From contig NZ_ATVR01000015.1 in NCBI RefSeq assembly GCF_000420825.1, positions 20,948 through 84,947 on the forward strand: a stretch of DNA of 64,000 nucleotides, in the 5' to 3' direction. Shown one piece after another: positions 9,525 to 19,406 of this stretch. Position numbers and translations under genes: made by a program. The notes under the pieces are model-generated. The model searched no databases, was not told the DNA's origin, and worked only from the letters and a program-made list of their open reading frames with translations. Position 1 is the first letter of the stretch. Every line of letters starts with the position of its first letter. The stretch is from Butyrivibrio sp. AE2015 (GTDB lineage Bacteria; Bacillota; Clostridia; Lachnospirales; Lachnospiraceae).

Positions 9525-11554
9525 TCCACTACTCGCTTAAATTTCTTATCAATCTCATACTTGGACATCGATATAATTGTAGGTCTTCCATGAGGGCAAT
9601 TATATGGATTTTCAAGTGTCAGCAGTTCATCTAAAAGAGCTTCAAGCTCAGTCCTGGACATTCTGGTATTTCCCTTTACTGAAGCCTTACAAGCCATACT
9701 TGCTATCTTGTAGTTGATGACATCAGGCGTTCTGTCAAGGCTTGTTTCATGTGAGAGTTCATCAAGGATCTCAATAAACATCTCTTTTTCATTCTCACAG
9801 CCAAAAAGATCTACAGGAATTGCTCTCATAGCGTATTCATGGCCACCAAAGTTCTCGATATTAAATCCAAGTTTTTCAAAATATTGTCTGTATTTAAGGA
9901 AAAGCTCCTCTTCAGCTGCAGAAAGAGAAATGATAACAGGAGGATTAACCATCTGTGAAAGCTGTTCTCCTGATTTATATCTCTTCATCATACGCTCATA
10001 ATTAACTTTTTCATGAGCGGCATGCTGATCCATAAGGAATATCTTATCCTTAAAGCCTATGATCCAATAAGTTCCAAAGATCTGACCTATTATCTCATAT
10101 TCCTTTACGTTTTCCTTACTGAGAACCTTTTCATCAAAAAGATTAAGCTGAACAGGCTTTTCTACTATAACAGCCTCATCCTGCTTGATTATAGGTGAAG
10201 GTTTCTCGGTTTCTTTTGCCTTTGAGCCATCCGAATCGCCAAAGATTCTGGTCCAGACTGCAGATTTATTGGAATCTTCAATCTTAATTGGTTCTGCCTT
10301 GATTCCAGTTGCAAAAACAGGCTCATCTTCCTTTAACCTGTTTTCTTCGAATCTGACTTTTTCAAAGGGCTGAGGAGCAATGTATTTCTGGGGTTTTTCC
10401 TCTTTCTTTGCCGCAACTTTATCATCATCTTCAAAATCACTGAGAATTTCCGGTTTTTTATTATCAGGTGCCTCGGCCACAGTGCCTGCATTTAATGCAT
10501 TTTCATCATTACCGGTATTTTTCTTTACAGGTTCATCCTCCCCAAGGAGTGCATCAGGGATCATTTCATGACTTCGCAGAGTGTTTTCTACATTTGTCCT
10601 TATGAAATCATAAAGAGCAGGCTGGTTTCCAAATCTTACCTCGAGCTTTGCAGGGTGAACATTAACATCAACCATAGCAGGGTCAAGCCTAAGATGCAGA
10701 ACTGCAAAAGGGAACTTATGCATCATAAGATACTGCTTGTAGCCTTCTTCAAGGGCTTTGGACATGACCTTATCTTTTACATATCTTCCATTTACAAAAA
10801 AGATCTCAAAATTCCTGTTCGATCTGTTTATGGAAGGTTCTCCCAAATACCCCTCAAGGGTATAGCCGTTACCTGAAACATTTATCGGAACAAGGCTTAC
10901 AGAAATATCTCTTCCGTAAATCCTGTAGATTATCTCCTTAAGATCGCCGTTTCCTGTTGTAGAGAATTTATCCTCTTTATTGTTTATGTAGTGAAAAGAA
11001 ACTGTTGGGTTATCAAGAGCAAGATGCTCCATTACATCCCCAATATAGCTTCCTTCTGTCTGAGGAGTCTTAAGGAACTTCTTTCTGGCAGGAGTATTGT
11101 AAAAAAGATTCCTCACTATAAGTGAAGTTCCATCTGGCGCTCCAATCTCTTCAAAAGAAATCTCTTCGCCGCCATTTATGGTATATCTTGTGCCTGTAAG
11201 GTCATCAGAAGTCTTAGTTATCATATCAACCTGAGCAACTGATGAGATACTTGAAAGAGCCTCACCTCTAAATCCAAGGGAATGAATGGTATAAAGGTCA
11301 TCGATGCAGGTAAGCTTACTGGTAGCATGACGTTTAAAGGCCTTGCGGATCTGACTTTTTTCGATTCCGCTGCCATTATCGGTTACGCGGATCATGTCGA
11401 TACCGCCGCCCTTTATCTCAACTGTAACTGCCGTTGCACCTGAATCGATGGCATTTTCAACAAGCTCTTTTACAACACTTGCAGGCCTTTCTACAACTTC
11501 ACCTGCAGCAATCTGATCTATGGTATTTTTGTCCAGTTCATTAATAAAAGCCAT
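9521..11554 (-). CDS. mutL: DNA mismatch repair protein MutL
   Basis: A 677-residue MutL. The N-terminal GHKL ATPase has ELVENAIDSGA (N box), DNGSGIEK and RHATSKL plus GFRGEALSSISSV; the LFYNTPARKKFLK stretch and NVHPAKLEVRF end the conserved N-terminal domain. A low-complexity acidic and lysine-rich linker (about residues 345-470) leads to the C-terminal dimerisation domain, which carries the endonuclease motif DQHAAHEKVNYER and near the end ACKASVKGN and CPHGRPT. These match the DQHAx2Ex4E, ACR and CPHGRP motifs of nicking MutL, as expected in bacteria without MutH. The ATG directly follows the mutS stop codon. Confidence 0.96.
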   Translation of the reverse strand: MAFINELDKNTIDQIAAGEVVERPASVVKELVENAIDSGATAVTVEIKGGGIDMIRVTDNGSGIEKSQIRKAFKRHATSKLTCIDDLYTIHSLGFRGEALSSISSVAQVDMITKTSDDLTGTRYTINGGEEISFEEIGAPDGTSLIVRNLFYNTPARKKFLKTPQTEGSYIGDVMEHLALDNPTVSFHYINNKEDKFSTTGNGDLKEIIYRIYGRDISVSLVPINVSGNGYTLEGYLGEPSINRSNRNFEIFFVNGRYVKDKVMSKALEEGYKQYLMMHKFPFAVLHLRLDPAMVDVNVHPAKLEVRFGNQPALYDFIRTNVENTLRSHEMIPDALLGEDEPVKKNTGNDENALNAGTVAEAPDNKKPEILSDFEDDDKVAAKKEEKPQKYIAPQPFEKVRFEENRLKEDEPVFATGIKAEPIKIEDSNKSAVWTRIFGDSDGSKAKETEKPSPIIKQDEAVIVEKPVQLNLFDEKVLSKENVKEYEIIGQIFGTYWIIGFKDKIFLMDQHAAHEKVNYERMMKRYKSGEQLSQMVNPPVIISLSAAEEELFLKYRQYFEKLGFNIENFGGHEYAMRAIPVDLFGCENEKEMFIEILDELSHETSLDRTPDVINYKIASMACKASVKGNTRMSRTELEALLDELLTLENPYNCPHGRPTIISMSKYEIDKKFKRVVE

Positions 11555-14233
11555 TTAGTTTTTCCACCTGTTTTTCAAATCACTTTGAAGCTTATAAAGC
11601 GTATTAAGTGCATCCATTGGAGTAAGTGTTGTTATATCTATTTCCTGTAATCTTTTTAATACATCTTCATCTGTGACTGTATCAAAAAGAGTCATCTGAT
11701 CTATATCCACATCATCGTAGTGCTGGACTTTGACTTTTTTATCGTTTTTGGATTCTTTGGCAATGCTCTGAACCTTTTCAGTAATGTCGTTATCTGTAAG
11801 CTCAGTCACAATCTCTTTTGCCCTGTCAATTACCATATCAGGCACGCCTGCAAGCTTGGCAACCTGAATACCGTAGCTCTTATCAGCACCGCCTTTGATG
11901 ATCTTACGCAAAAATACGATATCATCGCCATTTTCCTTAACTGCAATGCAATAGTTATTTACATTGTCCATTTTGCCCTCAAGCTCAGTAAGCTCATGAT
12001 AATGAGTGGCAAACAAAGTCTTGGCTCCAAGTATCTTTCTGTTGCTGATATGTTCTGTTACAGCCCAGGCTATCGCAAGTCCGTCATATGTAGAAGTACC
12101 ACGTCCTATCTCATCAAGAATAAGAAGGGAGTTGGGAGTTGCATTTCTGAGGATATTGGCAACCTCATTCATCTCAACCATAAAAGTGGACTGACCGCTT
12201 CCAAGGTCATCTGATGCACCAACTCTTGTAAATATCCTGTCAACAACGCAGATGTCAGCTTTATCAGCAGGTACAAAAGAGCCTATCTGCGCCATTAAAA
12301 CTATAAGCGCCGACTGTCTCATATAGGTTGACTTACCGGCCATATTAGGACCTGTAATAATTGATATGCAGTGCTTTTTATTATCAAGGTATGTATCATT
12401 TGAAATGAACATATCTGAAGAATCCAGCATTCTCTCAACTACCGGATGTCTTCCGTTTTTGATATTGATAATACCCTTTTCATTAAGAGAAGGCTTAACA
12501 TATCTGTTCTTTTCAGCCACATAGGCAAGTGATGCATACACATCCAAAAGAGCTATGGATTTAGCTGTACTCTGTATTCTATTTATCTCAAGAGCTATAG
12601 AATCCCTGATCTTGCAGAACATGTCGTACTCAAGGTTATTTAACTTATCCTGTGCATTAAGAATAGTATCCTCAAGTTCTTTTAACTTAGGTGTTGTATA
12701 TCTCTCGCAATTAGTAAGAGTCTGCTTTCTGATGAAGTAATCAGGCACCTTGTCCTTAAATGAGTTTGTAACTTCAAAGGAATATCCAAACACATTGCTG
12801 TATTTGATCCTAAGGTTTTTTATACCTGTATTTTCTTTTTCTTCCTCTTCAAGCTGTGAAAGCCAGACTTTACCATTAGTTCCAGCTTCTCTGAAATGAT
12901 CTATATCTTTGTCAAAACCGTCTTTAATGATTCCGCTCTCTTTTATGGCAAGTGGTGGTTCCTCCACTATGGCACTGTCAATAAGATCATGGATATCAGT
13001 TAAAGGATCAAGATTTTCAGTAAGCTTTTTTATTTCAGGATCATCCTGAATATCCAAAAGAGCTGTGATAATTGCAGGAATCATCTTGATTGAATTCCTG
13101 AATGCCAAAAGGTCTCTTGGATTAGCAGTCTTAAAGACAATTTTTGACATCAGCCTTTCAAGATCATATACAGGATTTAAGTATTCCCTGATTTCTTCTC
13201 TTGTAACGACGTTCTTCAAAAGAGTATCAACTGCACCCTGTCTTAAAAGGATCTCATCCTTTTCAATAAGGGGCTGCTCAATGAAGCTTCTAAGAGTTCT
13301 GGCTCCCATGGCAGTCTTGGTCTTATCAAGAACCCACAGAAGGGTTCCTCTTTTCTGCTTATCTCTCATTGTCTCAACAAGCTCAAGATTTCGCCTTGTT
13401 GAGCTGTCAAGCAGCATGTACTTACTTGTAAGATAAGGATAAATATGAGTGATATTTGAAATATCCGACTTCTGCATATCTGTCAGATACTGCAGTAAAG
13501 ATCCGGCAGCCACTATTCCGTTTGGAAAATCATCTATTCCAAGTCCTATGAGAGAAGAAACCTTAAAATGCCTTAAAAGGAGCCTTTTGCAGGAATCCTC
13601 ATCATAGTACCTTGAATCTAACGGATTTACAAAAATCTGAAGTCTGTTCTTTAGATCATTTATATCGATCCCGGAAAAAGTAAAGGCCTCATTACAGATG
13701 ATCTCAGATGGCATATACTTTACAATTTCATCGTTGCAGGCTCTTAAAGAGTCAACTTCAGTAAGATAATAATCTCCGGTGGTCACATCAGCTATAGAGA
13801 TTCCTATGCTGTCAGGTGAATAAAGAACACTCATGATATAGTTGTTCTTTGTTTCCTCAAGGGACTGCATATTAAGATTGGTTCCGGGTGTTACGATCCT
13901 TGTTACGTCTCTTTTGACTATTCCCTTAGCAAGCTTAGGATCTTCAGTCTGTTCACAGATTGCTACCTTATAGCCCCTTGAAACAAGCTTTGTAAGGTAA
14001 GAATCAACTGCATGGAATGGAACTCCGCACATTGGAGCTCTTTCCTCAAGGCCACATGCCTTTCCAGTAAGTGTAAGCTCCAACTCCTTTGATGCTACCT
14101 GTGCATCATCAAAAAAGAGTTCATAAAAGTCACCAAGTCTGTAAAAGAGAATGCAGTCCTTGTATTCAGCCTTCGTTTGAAGATAGTGCTGCATCATCGG
14201 TGAAACTTTTTCAATATCTATACTTTCAAACAT
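11555..14233 (-). CDS. mutS: DNA mismatch recognition protein MutS
   Basis: A ~892-residue MutS. Domain I has the mismatch-reading motif FYELFFDDA (the Phe-X-Glu element), and the C-terminal ABC-type ATPase has Walker A GPNMAGKST (about residue 630), signature STFMVEMNE, Walker B LLILDEIGRGTSTYDG and ATHYHEL. It finds mispairs and recruits MutL, encoded directly downstream. Two starts are credible: the ATG at 14233 with GGAG nine bases upstream (chosen), or the GTG at 14248 with GGGGA upstream, five residues longer. The gene follows miaB by 46 bases. Confidence 0.96.
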   Translation of the reverse strand: MFESIDIEKVSPMMQHYLQTKAEYKDCILFYRLGDFYELFFDDAQVASKELELTLTGKACGLEERAPMCGVPFHAVDSYLTKLVSRGYKVAICEQTEDPKLAKGIVKRDVTRIVTPGTNLNMQSLEETKNNYIMSVLYSPDSIGISIADVTTGDYYLTEVDSLRACNDEIVKYMPSEIICNEAFTFSGIDINDLKNRLQIFVNPLDSRYYDEDSCKRLLLRHFKVSSLIGLGIDDFPNGIVAAGSLLQYLTDMQKSDISNITHIYPYLTSKYMLLDSSTRRNLELVETMRDKQKRGTLLWVLDKTKTAMGARTLRSFIEQPLIEKDEILLRQGAVDTLLKNVVTREEIREYLNPVYDLERLMSKIVFKTANPRDLLAFRNSIKMIPAIITALLDIQDDPEIKKLTENLDPLTDIHDLIDSAIVEEPPLAIKESGIIKDGFDKDIDHFREAGTNGKVWLSQLEEEEKENTGIKNLRIKYSNVFGYSFEVTNSFKDKVPDYFIRKQTLTNCERYTTPKLKELEDTILNAQDKLNNLEYDMFCKIRDSIALEINRIQSTAKSIALLDVYASLAYVAEKNRYVKPSLNEKGIINIKNGRHPVVERMLDSSDMFISNDTYLDNKKHCISIITGPNMAGKSTYMRQSALIVLMAQIGSFVPADKADICVVDRIFTRVGASDDLGSGQSTFMVEMNEVANILRNATPNSLLILDEIGRGTSTYDGLAIAWAVTEHISNRKILGAKTLFATHYHELTELEGKMDNVNNYCIAVKENGDDIVFLRKIIKGGADKSYGIQVAKLAGVPDMVIDRAKEIVTELTDNDITEKVQSIAKESKNDKKVKVQHYDDVDIDQMTLFDTVTDEDVLKRLQEIDITTLTPMDALNTLYKLQSDLKNRWKN

Positions 14234-14279
14234 GGTAGTGTTCTCCACGTTTATATCCCCATTTCATTAGATTTTAGAA

Positions 14280-15740
14280 TTAAACCGCATGGCCCATGAA
14301 GTAGAAGCCTTTGCACTCATCAAGATGAACATTTACAAGCTCGCCTATAAGTGATTCATCTCCAGGAAAATGAACAAGTGTGTTATTGGACATTCTTCCT
14401 GTAACAAGGCTGTTATCCTGCTCGTTTACTCCCTCTACAAGAACTTCTGCAGTGATACCTGTCATCTTTTCTGACTGCTTACGGGCTGTTTCCTGAACAA
14501 CTTTAAGAAGCTTATCGAAATTCTTTTTTACCTCTTCTTCAGGAACCTGATTCTCGAAAGTGGCAGCAGGTGTACCTGTTCTCTTTGAATAGATAAAGGT
14601 AAATGCATTGTCAAATCCAGCCTTCTTTACTACATCAATTGTGTCGTCTACATCGCTTTCTGTCTCCCCCGGAAAACCAACGATAATGTCTGTAGTGATT
14701 GCAACATCAGGGAGCTTCTCATGTATCTTATCTACAAGTGCAAGATAACTCTCTTTCGTGTACTTTCTGTTCATACGCCTTAAGATCTCAGTATTTCCTG
14801 ACTGCAAAGGAAGATGGATATGTCTTGCAATCTTGGGATTACGGGCAATTACATCCAAAAGCTCATCTGAAAAATCCTTGGGATGAGGAGTCATGAATCT
14901 TACTCTCTCTATTCCTTTAACTTTAGATACTTCCTCCAAAAGCTCAGGGAAAGATATGCGATTTGGGTCTTCCTCTTTAAAATCAAGGCCATAAGAGTTT
15001 ACATTCTGACCAAGGAGCATTACTTCCTTTACTCCATCATTTGCAAGCTTTTCACACTCTCTTATGATATCCTTAGGATTTCTTGAGCGCTCTCTTCCGC
15101 GCACATAAGGAACAATACAATATGTGCAGAAATTGTTGCATCCAAACATGATATTTACGCCTGACTTAAATGGATACTTTCTAAATACAGGAAGATCCTC
15201 GACAATCTTGTCTGTCTCCTTCCAGATATCTATGATCATTCTGTCAGAGGCAAGTGCTGTACACAAAAGCTCAGCAAACTTATAGATGTTGTGTGTTCCA
15301 AAGATAAGGTCAACAAAGCGATAGCTCTTTTTGATCTTCTCAACTGCGCTCTGCTCCTGCATAAGACAGCCACAGATAGCTATCTTCATATGAGGATTCT
15401 TTTTCTTGTGGCTTCCGCATGCGCCAAGTCGTCCATATACTCTCTGATCCGCATTATCTCTGACTGTACAGGTATTATACAGAACAAAATCTGCCTCTTC
15501 TGAATCAGTCTCTTCATATCCAACAAGCTTCAAGATAGCCAGAAGCTTTTCAGAATCTCTTGCATTCATCTGGCATCCAAAAGTCACAACACAGGCCTTT
15601 GGTGTTCTTCCAAGCTCTTTTTTCAGCTCTTCAACGTAGCCTTTTGCCTCTTCAATAAAGCCAAGCTGCTTTAAGCTCTCGGCGTCTGTTACTTCTTCTT
15701 TGTTTGCGTTTAAAATATTTATATCTTTCTTAAATTCCAT
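14280..15740 (-). CDS. miaB: tRNA-2-methylthio-N6-dimethylallyladenosine synthase MiaB
   Basis: A 486-residue radical-SAM methylthiotransferase. The N-terminal UPF0004 domain has CVVTFGCQMNARDSEKL and further cysteines (NTCTVRDNA, CGCLMQ) that hold the auxiliary 4Fe-4S cluster; the radical-SAM motif CxxxCxxC is NFCTYCIVPYVRGRERSR; a C-terminal TRAM domain binds RNA. It adds the 2-methylthio group to i6A37 made by MiaA. The N-terminus has ~45 extra residues before the first cysteine domain. The start ATG overlaps the pepT stop by one base (TAATG). Tool names differ for the paralogue MtaB, but the VRGRERSR signature fits MiaB. Confidence 0.96.
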   Translation of the reverse strand: MEFKKDINILNANKEEVTDAESLKQLGFIEEAKGYVEELKKELGRTPKACVVTFGCQMNARDSEKLLAILKLVGYEETDSEEADFVLYNTCTVRDNADQRVYGRLGACGSHKKKNPHMKIAICGCLMQEQSAVEKIKKSYRFVDLIFGTHNIYKFAELLCTALASDRMIIDIWKETDKIVEDLPVFRKYPFKSGVNIMFGCNNFCTYCIVPYVRGRERSRNPKDIIRECEKLANDGVKEVMLLGQNVNSYGLDFKEEDPNRISFPELLEEVSKVKGIERVRFMTPHPKDFSDELLDVIARNPKIARHIHLPLQSGNTEILRRMNRKYTKESYLALVDKIHEKLPDVAITTDIIVGFPGETESDVDDTIDVVKKAGFDNAFTFIYSKRTGTPAATFENQVPEEEVKKNFDKLLKVVQETARKQSEKMTGITAEVLVEGVNEQDNSLVTGRMSNNTLVHFPGDESLIGELVNVHLDECKGFYFMGHAV

Positions 15741-16987
15741 TATTTATAACTCTTTCCGTACTCATTAACAATTCCAAGCAGAATATCTACTGTTTTTTCC
15801 ATTTCCTGTACTGAAGCATATTCATACTTGCCGTGATAGTTGTAGCCACCTGTGCAAAGGTTTGGACATGGAAGTCCCTTATATGAAAGGCTTGCTCCGT
15901 CTGTGCCGCCTCTGATTGGGAATTCCAAAGGTGTAACACCGATATCTGTCATGGCTTTTTTAGCATTCTCAATAAGATGCATGTGAGGTCTTATCTTTTC
16001 AATCATGTTCTTGTACTGATCTCTTACTTTTACCTCTACAGTGCCCTCGCCATATTTCTTGTTCAAATATTCAGCAGCATCAATAAAGAGCTGTTTCTTT
16101 TTCTCAAACAAAGCTTCATCATGGTCACGAATAATATAGCTTGCACTTGCCTTTTCTGTTGATCCGCTTACTTCTGTCAAATGAAAGAATCCTTCTCTTC
16201 CCTGTGTATACATAGGATTCATCTGAACAGGTAAAAGAGAATGGAACTCATAGCAGATAAGTGAAGCATTTACCATTTTGTCTTTTGCATCTCCGGGATG
16301 AACGCTTCTTCCGTTTACTACGATCTTGCCCTCGGCAGCATTGAAGTTCTCATACTCAAGGTCTCCAAGCTTTCCGCCGTCAACAGTATATGCAAACTTT
16401 GCTCCAAATTTTTCGATATCAAAGTGAGCAGTTCCCTCGCCGATCTCCTCATCAGGAGTAAATGCGATCTTTATATCGCCGTGAGGAATATCAGGATTAG
16501 TCAAAAGAACTTCCGCCATAGTCATAATCTCGGCAATACCGGCCTTATCATCGGCACCAAGAAGTGTTGTTCCATCTGTAACAATAAGTGTTTCGCCCAC
16601 ATGATTTGAAAGCTCAGGGAAATCTTCAGGTGATAATACAACGCCAAGTTCCTTATTAAGAACAATATCTTTACCGTCATAATTCTCAACTTTTCTAGGC
16701 TTAACATCCTTGCCGCTAACTTCATCAGATGTGTCCATATGAGAAATAAAGCCGATTGCAGGTCTGTCAACATTGTCGTTTATATTTGATGGTATTGAAG
16801 CATAAACGTAGCAATGGTCCTCATCATAATAAACATCAGATGCACCTATCTCATTTAATTCTTTTACAAGGAAACGGGCAAGTTCATGCTGTTTCATTGT
16901 AGAAGGAGAAGTTCCTGTTGTGTCATCAGACTGTGTATCAAATTTTACATAGTTTAAAAATTTTGAAATTACATCGGGTCTATTCAT
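15740..16987 (-). CDS. pepT: Peptidase T (tripeptide aminopeptidase)
   Basis: A 415-residue M20B zinc metallopeptidase that removes the N-terminal residue from tripeptides in the cytoplasm. Metal-binding and catalytic stretches are visible: GFISHMDTSDE (His and Asp), LLGADDKAGIAEIM (bridging Asp), TPDEEIGEG (catalytic Glu pair), YTVDGGKLGDLEYENFNA, and the final His in TGGYNYHGKYEYA. The dimerisation insert contains GRSVHPGDAKDKMVNAS. Start ATG overlaps the stop of the preceding gene (ATGA), so it is coupled to the GlgX-like gene. No metal ligand appears lost. Confidence 0.96.
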   Translation of the reverse strand: MNRPDVISKFLNYVKFDTQSDDTTGTSPSTMKQHELARFLVKELNEIGASDVYYDEDHCYVYASIPSNINDNVDRPAIGFISHMDTSDEVSGKDVKPRKVENYDGKDIVLNKELGVVLSPEDFPELSNHVGETLIVTDGTTLLGADDKAGIAEIMTMAEVLLTNPDIPHGDIKIAFTPDEEIGEGTAHFDIEKFGAKFAYTVDGGKLGDLEYENFNAAEGKIVVNGRSVHPGDAKDKMVNASLICYEFHSLLPVQMNPMYTQGREGFFHLTEVSGSTEKASASYIIRDHDEALFEKKKQLFIDAAEYLNKKYGEGTVEVKVRDQYKNMIEKIRPHMHLIENAKKAMTDIGVTPLEFPIRGGTDGASLSYKGLPCPNLCTGGYNYHGKYEYASVQEMEKTVDILLGIVNEYGKSYK

Positions 16988-18921
16988 TTTCTTTTCAACT
17001 TCCTTTTACTTTTATTATCAGGGTCAGGCTCGCTTATATAGATCCTAACTGACCTTTCGCTCATTTTTTCAACTGAATTGTTCTTTTTATCAGTATTATC
17101 TATCTTAGAAACGCTCTCCGTATCCGATATCATCTTCCAGCGAAGACCATCAGGGAGTTTGGGGAGGGCAATCTCTTCAGCCATCCAGTGCATATTGTAG
17201 CAGACATAGATAAAAGGACTGTTTTTGTCGCTCTTATCATACTGCCCGCAATAAAGCATCCCCAAAATGTGGCTGTGTCCTGTAAAATCAGGTCTCCAGG
17301 CATCTCGCCCATGACAGGAAAGATCCGGATAGCCACAGGAAATATAATCCATTAGTTTAAATGTTGATGTGTTATGAAGTACTCTATGATCAAAACGCAG
17401 CTTCAAAAGGAACTTAAAGTACTCAAATATCTCAGCATTTTTCTCAAGAGCCTTCCAATCAACCCAGCCAGTTTCATTGTCCTGGCAATATGGATTGTTA
17501 TTGCCTGCCTGAGAAGAACAGAACTCATCACCGCTAAAGATCATCGGTGTTCCCTGAGCCAAAAGAAGCATTGTCAAAATGTTCTTTACCTGCTTCTTTC
17601 TAAGTTCCAGAATACTCTGCTTTCTGGTCCTTCCCTCAATTCCGCAGTTCCAGCTAAGGTTATTGTCAGTGCCATCCTTGTTGTTTTCACCGTTTTCTTC
17701 ATTGTGCTTATGCTCGTAGGCAACAAGGTCAGAGAGTCTAAAGCCCTCGTAATCACAGATATAATTGATAACTCCGTGAGTATTGCCATTTGCGATCATA
17801 GCATGGAAAAAGTCACTTGCAGAGTTGTCATCACTCTTTAAAAATCTCCTGCTTGCATATAAAAATGAATTGTTATATACGGCAAGATATCTTTTGGCAG
17901 GATCAGAACTATCCTCAAACCAGTCATACCATATCTTTGCATCAGCAAAAAGCGGTTCTCTGGTTATAAGAGAAATGGGTATCCTTGCGCCCTTCAAATG
18001 AAAACCATCAACATGATAAGAGCATCTCCAGTATCTGAGTGCGTCTATCATAAGGCTCTCATTCTCATTTTCTTCGAAAAAGAACTGCATGATAACTTCA
18101 AGACCATTTTCATGCATTGTCTTTATAAAATGCTTAAATTCGTTCTCAGCATCATCAGGGTTTGAACAATAAGCTGTCCTTGGAGCAAAGTAAAAGCCCT
18201 TTTTATACCCCCAGAAATTGAGACGAGGCTTAATACTGTTAGTATTTGATATGCTGCCATCTTTGGAATACAAAAGCTCTTTTGATAAAATACCACCATG
18301 AGTCTCCAGAGTCTCAACCTCATTCATCTCAATAGCCGGCATAAGCTCAACAGTAGTAACACCTATGGATTTAAGATAAGGAATCTTATCAAGTATTCCC
18401 ATAAAAGTCCCTCTGTGCTGTGAAGGAACTCCGCTTCCTGAAGACTTCGTAAATCCTCTTACATGAAGCAGGTATACAAAACTGTCTTCATAGGGAATAT
18501 CGGGAAAAGAGTCATTCCCCCAGTCAAAAGAGTACTCAGAAGCCTTTAAAGTTGACCTGTTATCAAGCTTAGCCCTTATATCGCAGTCAGGAACATCAAG
18601 TCCAAAAGTCTCAAGTCCCAGAAGGTGCTTGGCATAAGAATCGCAAAAATAAGTAGAATCGACAAAATAGTTATAAGATGAGTATTCATCTATGTTTTCA
18701 ATTCCTTTTATCCTTGCAGCATATATAGAACCGCGCTTCAAATACTTAGGGAATTTAATCTTAAGAGCTGTCTCTCCATCATTAGAAGTCCCTTTATAAA
18801 GCGCGATACCACAGGTCTTGTCTCCGTCAAAAACAGTTCGTACCACAAGAGACTTGTCATAATCAATATAGCAACCTAGTGGATATGGTTTTTCCTTGAG
18901 TATTTCTAGCTTTTCTGACAT
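16984..18921 (-). CDS. GlgX/isoamylase-like GH13 protein lacking the catalytic acids
   Basis: A 645-residue protein with the domain plan of glycogen debranching enzyme: an N-terminal CBM48-like domain (about 10-110), a GH13 barrel (about 130-520) and a C-terminal beta domain. The stretch YEHKHNEENGENN followed by DGTDNNLSWNCG (about 405-430) is nearly identical to GlgX/TreX proteins. However, all three catalytic carboxylates seem altered: the nucleophile position in DGFRFDLA reads DGFHLKGA (about 308), the acid/base strand KLIAEPW reads KIWYDWF (about 327), and the stabiliser in AHDGF reads DYEGF (about 390). It may be a non-catalytic glucan-binding protein. The ATG at 18921 is chosen over 18960 because GGATGGAG precedes it. 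It heads the pepT-miaB-mutS run. Confidence 0.8.
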   Translation of the reverse strand: MSEKLEILKEKPYPLGCYIDYDKSLVVRTVFDGDKTCGIALYKGTSNDGETALKIKFPKYLKRGSIYAARIKGIENIDEYSSYNYFVDSTYFCDSYAKHLLGLETFGLDVPDCDIRAKLDNRSTLKASEYSFDWGNDSFPDIPYEDSFVYLLHVRGFTKSSGSGVPSQHRGTFMGILDKIPYLKSIGVTTVELMPAIEMNEVETLETHGGILSKELLYSKDGSISNTNSIKPRLNFWGYKKGFYFAPRTAYCSNPDDAENEFKHFIKTMHENGLEVIMQFFFEENENESLMIDALRYWRCSYHVDGFHLKGARIPISLITREPLFADAKIWYDWFEDSSDPAKRYLAVYNNSFLYASRRFLKSDDNSASDFFHAMIANGNTHGVINYICDYEGFRLSDLVAYEHKHNEENGENNKDGTDNNLSWNCGIEGRTRKQSILELRKKQVKNILTMLLLAQGTPMIFSGDEFCSSQAGNNNPYCQDNETGWVDWKALEKNAEIFEYFKFLLKLRFDHRVLHNTSTFKLMDYISCGYPDLSCHGRDAWRPDFTGHSHILGMLYCGQYDKSDKNSPFIYVCYNMHWMAEEIALPKLPDGLRWKMISDTESVSKIDNTDKKNNSVEKMSERSVRIYISEPDPDNKSKRKLKRK

Positions 18922-18978
18922 TTTTACTCCATCCTGTACTTGTAAATCTACATAAGCCATAATATTTTACCACAAAAC

Positions 18979-19008
18979 TTCTCATACTGCATCGTGTCGT
19001 GCTATAAT
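18979..19008 (+). promoter_or_regulatory. Candidate sigma-A promoter for the DUF1292 gene
   Basis: A perfect TATAAT at 19003-19008 and a weak -35 TTCTCA at 18979-18984, 18 bases apart, lie 41 bases upstream of the DUF1292 start codon. The region also separates two divergent genes. Confidence 0.5.
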
Positions 19009-19049
19009 CTTGATAGATAAATCGAAAAGTTTTTTCAGGAGGATTATTA

Positions 19050-19406
19050 ATGGAATTTTCTAAAATTGCCACAGACATGAATACAAAGATTGAAAACGAT
19101 GAGCAGATGACTGTAGATGTAGAGCTTGACGGAGGTGAAGTAGTTACTTGTGCTATTATCATCGTCCTCACTGTTAATTCAAAAGACTACATTGTACTTC
19201 TCCCTCTCGATAAAAACGGACAGAACAACGATGGCAATGTTTGGTTTTATGAATTTATTTACAAGGGCGAGGAAGAAGATCCTGAACTTGGATATATAAG
19301 TGATGATGCTGAATATGAAGCTGTTGCTGAAGCTTTCAACCTCTATCTTGATGATGTAGAGTTTGATGAGCTTGTAGAACTTCCGGAAGAAGGACTTGAT
19401 GGCTGA
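19050..19406 (+). CDS. DUF1292 domain protein
   Basis: A 118-residue acidic cytoplasmic protein. The core DVELDGGEVVTCAIIIVLTVNSKDYIVLLPLDK with the later WFYEFIYKGEEEDPELGYISDDAEYEAVAEAFN is typical of DUF1292 proteins, which are small Firmicute proteins of unknown function often found near tRNA or DNA-maintenance genes. AGGAGG lies seven bases before the ATG. The last 64 bases overlap, on the opposite strand, the end of the helicase gene; the C-terminal acidic tail ([18 protein letters not shown]) is thus antisense to the helicase's serine-rich tail. No function can be assigned. Confidence 0.9.
   Translation: MEFSKIATDMNTKIENDEQMTVDVELDGGEVVTCAIIIVLTVNSKDYIVLLPLDKNGQNNDGNVWFYEFIYKGEEEDPELGYISDDAEYEAVAEAFNLYLDDVEFDELVELPEEGLDG

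Noticed and set aside
11555..14233. mutS and the MutS-like gene at 50.4 kb as duplicates of one repair gene
   Set aside because: They share only the ATPase part; the second has membrane helices and lacks the mismatch-binding domain.
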